DNA from: Parvibaculum sp002684405
Lineage (GTDB): Bacteria; Pseudomonadota; Alphaproteobacteria; Parvibaculales; Parvibaculaceae
Assembly (NCBI GenBank): GCA_965140395.1
Contig: OZ223205.1
Span: forward strand, 868,001 to 932,000
DNA: 64,000 nt
Direction: 5' to 3'
The notes under the pieces are model-generated. The model ran no database searches and was not told where the DNA came from. It saw only the letters and a program-made list of their open reading frames with translations. Made by a program: the position numbers and the translations under genes. This document shows, piece after piece, positions 16,068 through 23,306 of this stretch (the stretch's first letter is position 1; each line of letters opens with the position of its first letter).

Positions 16068-17414
16068 ATGCAGGAAAGTCTCCCACGTCTGAATTTACGC
16101 AACGCGCGCGCCTCCGTGCCGGTCTTGGCCGCGGCGGTGGCGTTGCTCTATGCCTTGCTCACGCCGGCGCATTATTTTCTCGTCGAAGAACCCTGGCGCG
16201 ACACGCTGGTCGTCTCGGCCGGCGCGAGCGGTCTTGCCGCCTTCGCGATCGCTGTGGGGTTCACGCGCGACCCGCGCTTGTTTCATCACCCATTTATTGT
16301 TGAAGCGGTACTTCTTGGGCTGGTGGTGTGGAACACCGGTCTTCATCAGCTATTGCTCGGCGAGCCCAAACTGACCACCAATGCGGCTTTCGCCGTTGTG
16401 GGGCTCGGGCTGATGTCTCACCGGCACGAAATATATTTCGCCTTCTCCGGTGTTCTGATCGGCAGTGTCCTGGTCACCTGGCGCATGAATGCGGATGACG
16501 AACACTGGTCGCATTTCCTCTTCGGTATGCTGATCGCCGCGATCTTGAGCGGAGCGGTCTATGCCATGCGTTTGCGCCAAAGCAAGGCGCAGGCCCGCCG
16601 GGACGCATGGCAGCGCGAAGCGATGCGCAGAATGTCGGCTCGGGAGGCCGAGCTGGCATCGGCGCTCCGGCGCGCAGATGAACTGGCGGAGAAAGCGCAG
16701 GAAGGCGCGGTCTCCAAATCGAGCTTTCTGGCCAGTATGAGCCATGAGCTGAGGACGCCCCTCACCGCGCTGATCGGTTTCTCCGAGCTCCTGAAGAAAA
16801 ATCATCCCGATACGGAAGACCCCGAAAGGGAATACATCGGACAGATCAATGAAAACGGGCAGATGCTGCTCGGTATGATCAACGACCTCCTCGATGTCGC
16901 CAAAGCCGATTCCGGCCGTATGGTGTTGAATATCGAAGAAGAGGATCTGGAAGATATTGTCCATTCCGCTGTCGCCACCATGAAGCCGCTTGCCGCGGAG
17001 CGGCGCCAGCACCTGGCAGTCCGGATCGAATGCGGCGACAGCCATGCGATGGTGGATATCCGCGCCATGAAGCAGATCCTGCTGAACCTGATCGGCAACG
17101 CCGTCAAATACACTCAGCGCGACGGCACGATCGAGGTTGCGCTGGAGCGCGAGGGCCGGGGCTTCGTCATCTCCGTTACAGATAATGGACGGGGGATCGA
17201 GGCGACGAAACTGAAGTCGATTTTCGATCCTTTCGAGCAGGTGGATAATTCCTACGACCCGTCCCGTCAGGGCACCGGTCTCGGCCTCTATCTGGTGAAG
17301 ACGCTCACCGAGATGCAGGGCGGGAGCATTCATGTGGAATCCGAGCCTCGTCGCGGGTCTTCCTTTGCGATTTTCCTTCCCGCGCTCGAAGCCCGTCAGT
17401 CCCTTTCCGCCTGA
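16068..17414 (+). CDS. Membrane sensor histidine kinase
   Basis: A ~448-residue hybrid-free histidine kinase. The N-terminal half has about six hydrophobic segments (first near residues 17-35, last near 150-167) with no large periplasmic domain. A coiled coil (about 170-220), HisKA H-box SMSHELRTPLTALIGFSELL and HATPase boxes follow: N LLNLIGNAVKYT, G1 DNGRGI, F and G2 GTGLGLYLVK. It resembles PAS-less membrane kinases that sense via the membrane segments. No response regulator is adjacent, so the partner is unknown. ATG 16068 (GAGAAAG upstream) is preferred to ATG 16029. Confidence 0.9.
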   Translation: MQESLPRLNLRNARASVPVLAAAVALLYALLTPAHYFLVEEPWRDTLVVSAGASGLAAFAIAVGFTRDPRLFHHPFIVEAVLLGLVVWNTGLHQLLLGEPKLTTNAAFAVVGLGLMSHRHEIYFAFSGVLIGSVLVTWRMNADDEHWSHFLFGMLIAAILSGAVYAMRLRQSKAQARRDAWQREAMRRMSAREAELASALRRADELAEKAQEGAVSKSSFLASMSHELRTPLTALIGFSELLKKNHPDTEDPEREYIGQINENGQMLLGMINDLLDVAKADSGRMVLNIEEEDLEDIVHSAVATMKPLAAERRQHLAVRIECGDSHAMVDIRAMKQILLNLIGNAVKYTQRDGTIEVALEREGRGFVISVTDNGRGIEATKLKSIFDPFEQVDNSYDPSRQGTGLGLYLVKTLTEMQGGSIHVESEPRRGSSFAIFLPALEARQSLSA

Positions 17415-17517
17415 TCCCTCGAACGATCCTCCCTTCCGTACCGGAAACTTGTGCTAGGCTTCCTGAAAGCCCTTCGATGAAAGGGCGACAAGAACAGCAT
17501 CAGGGAGGAGGCCCGCC

Positions 17518-18654
17518 ATGGCCAATCTGACATTCTGCACGACCACCGTTCTCGATCACGGCGCCATCAGCCAGCTCGCCGCCGCGCTTCAGGCGAACGG
17601 TATCAAGCGTCCGCTCATCTGCACCGACAAGGGTATTGTCGCTGCCGGCATTCTGGACAAGGTGCGCGGCGCCATCCCGAACGACATCCAGCCGACCATT
17701 TATGACGGCACACCGGCCAACCCCACCGAGAACGCGGTGCTGGAAGCCGCTGAAATCTACAAGGCTGAAGGCTGCGACGGCATCGTCTCCGTCGGTGGTG
17801 GCTCCTCCATCGATCTCGGCAAGGCGGTCGCGCTCAACGTCACGCATGAAGGTGATCTTCTCGGCTACACCGCCGGCATGGGCGGCGTGGCGAAAATCGG
17901 CGCGGTGGCGCCGCTGATCGCCGTGCCCACCACCTCCGGCACGGGCAGCGAGGTGTCCTCCGGTTCCGTCGTCATCATGAACAATGGCGAGAAACTGATC
18001 CTCGCCTCCAAGAACCTCATTCCCCGCATGGCGATTTGCGATCCGCAGCTCACCATCGGCCTGCCGCCCATGCTCACCGCCGCCACCGGCATGGACGCCA
18101 TGGCGCATTGCATCGAGGCCGTGTGCTCGCCGCAGGTCAACCCGCCCGCTGAAGCCGTGGGGCTCGACGGTATCCGCCGCGGTCTCGGCCAGGGCTTTCT
18201 CGAAGCCGCCTTCCAGGACGGCAAGAACGAGGAAGCGCGCTGGAACATGATGCTCGCTTCCACCGAAGGCGCCATGGCCTTCACCAAGGGGCTCGGCGCG
18301 GTGCATTCCATGAGCCATGCCTGCGGTTCGGTGAAGGAGCTCGGCCTCCATCACGGCACGCTCAACGCCGTCGTGATGCCGACCGTGCTGCGCTACAACC
18401 ACGACCGCATCGGCGAGGCGCTGCCCCGCATCCGCGAGGCGATGGGCCTGAAGCAGACGGCGGATGTGGCCGAAGAGATCGAGGCGCTGAACCAGCGTCT
18501 GGGCCTGCCGAAGAACCTGAAGGAAATGGGCGTCACCGAAGACCGGATCGACTATCTCTCGGCCCACGCCGCCCGCGACGTCTGCACCTTCACCAATCCC
18601 AAGCCCGCAAGCGCTGAGGAATATGCAGGCATGTTCCGCGACGCGATGGCGTAA
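17518..18654 (+). CDS. Iron-containing (group III) alcohol dehydrogenase
   Basis: A 378-residue Fe-dependent NAD(P)-linked alcohol dehydrogenase. The nucleotide site is GIVSVGGGSSIDLGKAVAL (about residues 92-110); the metal site includes HCIEAV and HSMSHACG with a further His in HHGTLNAVVMP. The PTTSGTGSEVS motif is typical of the group. Substrates in the family range from lactaldehyde and butanol to 4-hydroxybutyrate. The start follows GGGAGGAGGCCCGCC. Downstream, 75 bases away, is a phytanoyl-type dioxygenase on the same strand, so the two may form a catabolic pair. Confidence 0.93.
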   Translation: MANLTFCTTTVLDHGAISQLAAALQANGIKRPLICTDKGIVAAGILDKVRGAIPNDIQPTIYDGTPANPTENAVLEAAEIYKAEGCDGIVSVGGGSSIDLGKAVALNVTHEGDLLGYTAGMGGVAKIGAVAPLIAVPTTSGTGSEVSSGSVVIMNNGEKLILASKNLIPRMAICDPQLTIGLPPMLTAATGMDAMAHCIEAVCSPQVNPPAEAVGLDGIRRGLGQGFLEAAFQDGKNEEARWNMMLASTEGAMAFTKGLGAVHSMSHACGSVKELGLHHGTLNAVVMPTVLRYNHDRIGEALPRIREAMGLKQTADVAEEIEALNQRLGLPKNLKEMGVTEDRIDYLSAHAARDVCTFTNPKPASAEEYAGMFRDAMA

Positions 18655-18729
18655 AGCTGCTTCGCGGGGGCGGATGGTGTCATGCCGTCCGCCCCCGTTT
18701 TATTCCGATACAGAAGACGGGGAGGAGAC

Positions 18730-19584
18730 ATGCCTGCATCCGGCATCGATCTCGACGCCAAGATGGAAGCCTTCGAACGGGACGGCTTCGTCGTTTTCGA
18801 GAATGTGATCGAAAAGGATCTGGTGGAGGAAATCCGCGAGGAATTGCTGCGCGTCGAGCGCGAGCATGAAATCGGCTTTCGTGAGACCAGCTTCGAAGGC
18901 AAGAACACGGTCCGCATCTACAATCTGCTCGCGCACGGCCCCACTTTCTGGAAAGTCCCTGTCCATCCGGCAGCGCTCCCCTTTGCCGAGCGTGTGCTGG
19001 ACAGGGAACTTCAGCTTTCTTCCCTGAGTTCGATCACGCTGTGCCCGGGGCAGGGGGCGCAGCCTCTGCATGCCGACGACCAGTTGATCCCGGTGCCGAA
19101 GCCGCATCAGCCCTTCACGCTGAACTGCATTTGGGCGATTTCAGACTTCACGGAAGAAAACGGCGCGACGCGCCTTGTGCCCGGCAGCCACAAGGCGTCG
19201 GGCTACAACCCCGGCTACGATATCGAGCGCGATACGGTGGCGGGCGAAATGCCCGCGGGCTCCGTGCTTTTCTGGCATGGCAGCCTCTGGCATGCGGGCG
19301 GCACCAACCGCACCGATGAACGCCGTTTCTGCGTGGCCAATTACTACTGCGCGGGCTTTATGCGCCAGCAGGAAAACCAGTACCTCGGCGTTTCGCTTGA
19401 AGAGGCGAAGAAGTTTCCGCGCCGCTTGCAGGAGCTGTGCGGCTATTCCGTCTATCGCGGGCTTTACGGTCATGTGGACAATGCCGACCCCATCACCATG
19501 CTGGGTCGTGAAGACGGCAACAAGCTGACCTGGGAGAGGACGCGCGAAGAAGTGCTCAACGACTTGAAGGGGGCTGCCGACTAG
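18730..19584 (+). CDS. Phytanoyl-CoA dioxygenase (PhyH) family protein
   Basis: A 284-residue Fe(II)/2-oxoglutarate-dependent oxygenase of the PhyH family. Metal ligands are suggested by PLHADDQLIPV (HxD) and the distal His in SLWHAGG, with a 2-oxoglutarate-binding Arg in NRTDERR. The segment NGATRLVPGSHK is a family hallmark. Relatives hydroxylate acyl-CoAs or small lipids; the substrate is unknown. The ATG at 18730 follows GGGGAGGAG, so it is preferred over the upstream ATG at 18682. It converges with the MgtE-like gene, nine bases away. Confidence 0.88.
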   Translation: MPASGIDLDAKMEAFERDGFVVFENVIEKDLVEEIREELLRVEREHEIGFRETSFEGKNTVRIYNLLAHGPTFWKVPVHPAALPFAERVLDRELQLSSLSSITLCPGQGAQPLHADDQLIPVPKPHQPFTLNCIWAISDFTEENGATRLVPGSHKASGYNPGYDIERDTVAGEMPAGSVLFWHGSLWHAGGTNRTDERRFCVANYYCAGFMRQQENQYLGVSLEEAKKFPRRLQELCGYSVYRGLYGHVDNADPITMLGREDGNKLTWERTREEVLNDLKGAAD

Positions 19585-19593
19585 GCAGTTCCC

Positions 19594-20565
19594 TCACGTC
19601 GCCTCCATCACGAAGGCAGTCATCACCGCGAAATAGACGATCAGGCTCAGCATGTCCTGAACGATGGTGGCGACGGGCCCCGAGCCGAAGGCGGGGTCGA
19701 CGCCGAAACGGCTCAATATCCACGGGAAGACGAGGCCCACGCTCGACGCCGCGCCGCCTGCCGCGACCAGCGACAGCGCCACGCCGAACCCCAGCCACGC
19801 ATCCCCGAACCCTGCCCATATCAGCAGGAAGGAAAGCGCCCCGAGCGCAAGGCCGAGCAGCAACCCCGTCGCCAGCTCGCCGCCGAAGATTGCCCAGAGC
19901 GGCTTGTGGCTGAGCGACAGGCCGCGCACGGCGACCGCCTCGGTCTGCGTGCCGATGGCATCCGCCAGATAGACCAGCGCCGGAATGAAGAAGGCGATCT
20001 CGACATTGGCCGAGAGCTCGGTCTCGAAACCCGCCATGATGGAGGTCGCCGCCACGCTGCCGCCAAGCCCGACAAGCAGCCAGGGCAGCCGCCTTGCGAA
20101 CCGGCTGAGCGGCGAATCCTCCAGCGCGTGCCGCGCCGTGCTGGTCGCCTTCATCGTACCGGTGAAGCGCTGCATATCTTCCACATGCTCGCGCCAGATG
20201 ACGTCGAGCAGGCGGAGCGCGGTGACGCAGCCGAGAAGCCTGCCTTCATCGTCGACCACAGGCACGTCGGAAACGTCGTGCTCCCGGGCAATCGTCGCGA
20301 TGGCTTCCTGATCGGTCTCGGGCGTGACGCGAGGCCAGTCTATCCGCATAAGCGAGGCGATCGTGCTGTCCTTGGGGGCGTCGTAGAGCGTGACGAGATG
20401 CATCGCGCCCAGAAAGCGGCCGCCTTCATCCGTGACGAAGACAGGGTCGACCACTTCCCACTCGTTTTCATGAAGCCGGTGGCGCCAGTCGCCCGCCATG
20501 CCGTCGGCTGGCAGCGTGGCGACACGGCGGCTCATCAGATGGCCGGCGGTTTCGGGCTGGAACAT
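19594..20565 (-). CDS. MgtE-like Mg2+ transporter, N-domain absent
   Basis: A 323-residue MgtE-family divalent-cation channel. The first ~130 residues hold two CBS domains (VDPVFVTDEGGRFLGAMHL and DVSDVPVVDDEGRLLGCVTALRLL). The C-terminal half has about five transmembrane helices, including the pore-helix region ALVYLADAIGTQTEAVAVRGL. Canonical MgtE (~450 residues) begins with a helical N-domain that gates the channel with Mg2+; it is missing here, and the protein starts with the CBS pair. The start at 20565 is the only reasonable ATG. Metal selectivity cannot be established from sequence. Confidence 0.88.
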   Translation of the reverse strand: MFQPETAGHLMSRRVATLPADGMAGDWRHRLHENEWEVVDPVFVTDEGGRFLGAMHLVTLYDAPKDSTIASLMRIDWPRVTPETDQEAIATIAREHDVSDVPVVDDEGRLLGCVTALRLLDVIWREHVEDMQRFTGTMKATSTARHALEDSPLSRFARRLPWLLVGLGGSVAATSIMAGFETELSANVEIAFFIPALVYLADAIGTQTEAVAVRGLSLSHKPLWAIFGGELATGLLLGLALGALSFLLIWAGFGDAWLGFGVALSLVAAGGAASSVGLVFPWILSRFGVDPAFGSGPVATIVQDMLSLIVYFAVMTAFVMEAT

Positions 20566-20654
20566 GGATGATCTCCGGCGCGGTGAGGCGATGGGATGAG
20601 AGTGCCTGCCGCCGGAGATTCCGCCAAGCCGGTGAAACTACGCAGCGATCCGCC

Positions 20655-21182
20655 TCACCGCACCGGGCGGATCGGGTTGCTGCCGTCCCAATCGGCTGCG
20701 GCTTCGCGGATATGCTCGAAGAACTTGCCCTTCGCGCCGCTGATATCCGACATCTCGATCACCGTGCCCGGATGGGTCTCCGTGTCGAAATAGACGAACC
20801 GCCCCTGGGGCCCGCCGATCTGGCCTTCATGGCCGACCTTGTAGCCCGCCGCAGCGGCGCGGTCGTAATCGGCCTGAAATTCGGTCGTCCAGTAGGACAT
20901 ATGTTGCAGCCCCTCGCGGCCCGCATTCAGGAAATCCATATACATGGAGGGCGCGTCGTTGCGCTGCTGGATGAGCTCGATCTGCAGGTCGCCCGTATTG
21001 GCAAGCGCAATGCTCATCTCCACCGGCGAGGGTTCGCCCTTATAGGTGAACCAGTCGCACTCCACCCGCTCGATGTAATAGAACGGCCCGACCCCCAGCA
21101 CCTCCGTCCAGTGCGTGAGCGCCGCCTCGATATCGCGCACGACATAGCCGTTCTGGCAGACTTTCCCGAAAAACCGACTCAT
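20655..21182 (-). CDS. VOC (glyoxalase/bleomycin-resistance fold) family protein
   Basis: A 175-residue vicinal-oxygen-chelate protein. It opens with QNGYVVRDIEAALTHWTEVLGVGPF, the usual first beta-alpha unit; candidate metal ligands are a His in LQHMSYW and the acidic VIEMSDIS near the C-terminus. The GPQGRFVYFDTETHPGTVIE stretch resembles lactoylglutathione-lyase-like and dioxygenase-like members. Activity is not assignable. The start at 21182 has AGGAGTAACTC upstream. It is divergent from rpmI. Confidence 0.85.
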   Translation of the reverse strand: MSRFFGKVCQNGYVVRDIEAALTHWTEVLGVGPFYYIERVECDWFTYKGEPSPVEMSIALANTGDLQIELIQQRNDAPSMYMDFLNAGREGLQHMSYWTTEFQADYDRAAAAGYKVGHEGQIGGPQGRFVYFDTETHPGTVIEMSDISGAKGKFFEHIREAAADWDGSNPIRPVR

Positions 21183-21226
21183 GAGTTACTCCTCTGAAGA
21201 TGCGTCAAACTAGCCGATCCGGCCCC

Positions 21227-21254
21227 TTGACCTCAGCCCTTTTTCCCTTATAAA
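21227..21254 (+). promoter_or_regulatory. Predicted promoter of rpmI-rplT
   Basis: TTGACC (21227-21232), a 16-base spacer and TATAAA (21249-21254) form a near-consensus housekeeping promoter. Transcription would start near 21262 and leave a leader of about 130 nt before rpmI. Confidence 0.65.
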
Positions 21255-21316
21255 TCCGCGACTTCGGGACGGGCTGGCCTGTAGGGCATGCCTTGCCTGT
21301 CCGAAAGCCATGACCC

Positions 21317-21372
21317 GAACCCGCGTCCTCTTCGATTTCTTCAATGAAATCAAGGTCTTCACTTGCGGGTTC
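21317..21372 (+). promoter_or_regulatory. Nested hairpins in the rpmI leader
   Basis: Outer arms GAACCCGC (21317-21324) and GCGGGTTC (21365-21372) are perfectly complementary and enclose an inner hairpin, GATTTC-TTCAAT-GAAATC (21334-21351). The fold ends about 22 bases before the rpmI start. By position it could be an autoregulatory site for L20 or L35, as known in other phyla; no match to a described element is claimed. Confidence 0.5.
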
Positions 21373-21393
21373 CTCAGAAGAACGGAGAGCGAA

Positions 21394-21600
21394 ATGCCCA
21401 AGCTGAAGACCAAGAGTGGTGTGAAGAAGCGTTTTTCCTTCACTGCCACCGGCAAAGTGAAGCGCGGCCAGACCGGCAAGCGTCACGGCATGATCAAACG
21501 GACCAACAAGCAGATCCGCAATTTGCGCGGCACGACCATCGTCCATGAGGCCGATGCCGAGCGCATCAAGAAGGTATTTGCGCCCTACGGCCTGAAATAA
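21394..21600 (+). CDS. rpmI: Large-subunit ribosomal protein bL35
   Basis: A 68-residue basic protein of the 50S subunit. MPKLKTKSGVKKRFSFTATG and the KRHGMIKRTNKQIRNLRGT region are diagnostic of bL35. ACGGAGAGCGAA provides the ribosome-binding site. The frame remains open back to ATG 21310, but that region forms the leader stem-loops and is not bL35-like. It is followed 61 bases later by rplT, with a small CAGCCT/AGGCTG hairpin between them. Confidence 0.97.
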   Translation: MPKLKTKSGVKKRFSFTATGKVKRGQTGKRHGMIKRTNKQIRNLRGTTIVHEADAERIKKVFAPYGLK

Positions 21601-21603
21601 GGC

Positions 21604-21620
21604 CAGCCTGAAAAAGGCTG
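21604..21620 (+). other. Small hairpin between rpmI and rplT
   Basis: CAGCCT-GAAAA-AGGCTG forms a six-pair stem with a five-base loop just after the rpmI stop. No T tract follows, so it is not a standard terminator; it may tune rplT translation or mRNA processing. Confidence 0.4.
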
Positions 21621-21661
21621 ACAGGGTTCCGGTCCAAATTTTCTCTTAGAGGAGAGCTATC

Positions 21662-22018
21662 ATGTCCCGCGTGAAACGTGGCGTTACCGCCCATGCTCGT
21701 CACCGCAAGGTTATTTCCAAGGCGAAAGGCTATTACGGCCGCCGCAAGAATACGTTCCGCGTTGCCAATCAGGCCGTGGAAAAGGCCGGCCAGTACGCCT
21801 ATCGCGACCGCCGCACCAGGAAGCGCAATTTCCGCGCCCTCTGGATCCAGCGCATCAACGCCGGTGTCCGCGAGCACGGCCTGACCTATTCGCGATTTAT
21901 CGACGGTCTCGGCAAGGCTGGCATCGAGGTGGACCGCAAGGTTCTCTCCGATCTCGCCATCCGTGAACCCGAGGCCTTCAAGGCGCTTGTCGAGCAGGCC
22001 AAGTCCGCGCTGAACTGA
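21662..22018 (+). CDS. rplT: Large-subunit ribosomal protein bL20
   Basis: A 118-residue 50S assembly protein that binds 23S rRNA; in several bacteria it also represses its own operon. The RVKRGVTAHARHRKVI start, KGYYGRRKNTFRVA and YAYRDRRTRKRNFRALWIQR are diagnostic. AGAGGAGAGCT precedes the ATG. It sits with rpmI and just upstream of pheST; infC is not in this cluster. Confidence 0.98.
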   Translation: MSRVKRGVTAHARHRKVISKAKGYYGRRKNTFRVANQAVEKAGQYAYRDRRTRKRNFRALWIQRINAGVREHGLTYSRFIDGLGKAGIEVDRKVLSDLAIREPEAFKALVEQAKSALN

Positions 22019-22214
22019 TCGCGGACCGTCTCTGACGGGCGCCGGACCGCCCCCCGGACGACAAGCTCGGGGGAGAGGCGGATCGCCGGATTGCTCGCCT
22101 TCCGTTTTCCCTCCGATGCCCCTCGCCGGACCCGGCGCGGCAAGTGCTGCCACATGTCCTTCGGCATGAGCAGCGCGATGGATGAGCGAAGACGGAAAGC
22201 GACAGGCGCGAAAG

Positions 22215-23306
22215 ATGACCGATCAAAGCGAACTCGACCGCCTCGAGGCGGAATTCACCACCGCCATCGAGGATGCGCTGGACGAAGCGACGCTGGAAGA
22301 CGTCCGCATCGCCGCGCTGGGCAAGAAGGGCCGCGTCTCCGAGCTCATGAAAGGGCTCGGCAAGATGACCCCCGAAGAGCGCAAGGAGATGGGGCCGAAG
22401 CTCAATGGCCTCAAGGACCGGCTGAACGAGGCGCTCGCCGCCCGCAAATCCGCTTTGAAAGAAGCGGTGCTGGAAGCCCGGCTTGCCACCGAGAAAGTCG
22501 ATGTGACGCTGCCCGTGCGCGACAGCGCGCTGGAACAGGGCCGCATCCACCCGCTCTCCCAGGTCTATGACGAGGTCATCTCGATCTTCGCCGATATGGG
22601 CTTTGCCGTGGAGCAGGGTCCGGATATCGAGACTGACAATTACAACTTCACCGCGCTCAACTTCCCCGAAGGCCATCCTGCGCGGGAGATGCACGACACC
22701 TTCTATTTCGAGCCGCGCGAAGACGGCTCGCGCCTGCTGCTGCGCACCCATACGAGCCCCGTTCAGGCGCGCACCATGGAAGCGGGCAAGCCGCCTTTCC
22801 GTTTTGTCGCGCCGGGCCGCACCTATCGTTGCGACAGCGACCAGACCCATACCCCCCAGTTCCACCAGATCGAGGGTCTCGTCATCGACGAGGAAACCCA
22901 TCTCGGCCATCTGAAATGGACGCTGGAGGAATTCCTGCGCGCCTTTTTCGAGGTGGAAGGCGTGGAACTGCGCTTCCGCCCCTCCTTCTTCCCCTTCACC
23001 GAACCCTCGATGGAAGTCGATGTGCGCTGCGCGCGTCTCGGCAACGAGATCCGTATCGGCGAGGGCGATGACTGGCTGGAAATCCTCGGCTGCGGCATGG
23101 TCCATCCCAATGTGCTGAAAAACTGCGGCGTCGATCCCGAGAAATATCAGGGCTTCGCCTTCGGCATGGGGATCGACCGGATCGCCATGCTCAAATACGG
23201 CATCCCCGATCTGCGGGCCTTCTTCGAATCCGATCTGCGCTGGCTGAGGCATTACGGCTTCGCCGCGCTCGATGTGCCGACACTTGCCGGAGGGCTCTCG
23301 TCGTGA
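22215..23306 (+). CDS. pheS: Phenylalanine--tRNA ligase alpha subunit
   Basis: Catalytic alpha subunit of the alpha2-beta2 enzyme that charges tRNA-Phe. The 363 residues comprise an N-terminal coiled-coil tRNA-binding arm (about 1-95), then the class II core with HPLSQVYDEVISIFADMGF, motif 2 region RTHTSPVQARTM and FRFVAPGRTYRCD, a THTPQFHQIEG segment, and motif 3 GFAFGMGIDRIAMLKYG. The start at 22215 gives normal length; ATG 22182 would add 11 residues, and neither has a strong ribosome-binding site. The stop overlaps the pheT GTG start by four bases. Confidence 0.97.
   Translation: MTDQSELDRLEAEFTTAIEDALDEATLEDVRIAALGKKGRVSELMKGLGKMTPEERKEMGPKLNGLKDRLNEALAARKSALKEAVLEARLATEKVDVTLPVRDSALEQGRIHPLSQVYDEVISIFADMGFAVEQGPDIETDNYNFTALNFPEGHPAREMHDTFYFEPREDGSRLLLRTHTSPVQARTMEAGKPPFRFVAPGRTYRCDSDQTHTPQFHQIEGLVIDEETHLGHLKWTLEEFLRAFFEVEGVELRFRPSFFPFTEPSMEVDVRCARLGNEIRIGEGDDWLEILGCGMVHPNVLKNCGVDPEKYQGFAFGMGIDRIAMLKYGIPDLRAFFESDLRWLRHYGFAALDVPTLAGGLSS

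Noticed and set aside
22019..22214. Phenylalanine attenuator or T-box before pheS
   Set aside because: No run of Phe codons, antiterminator pair or T-box motif was evident.
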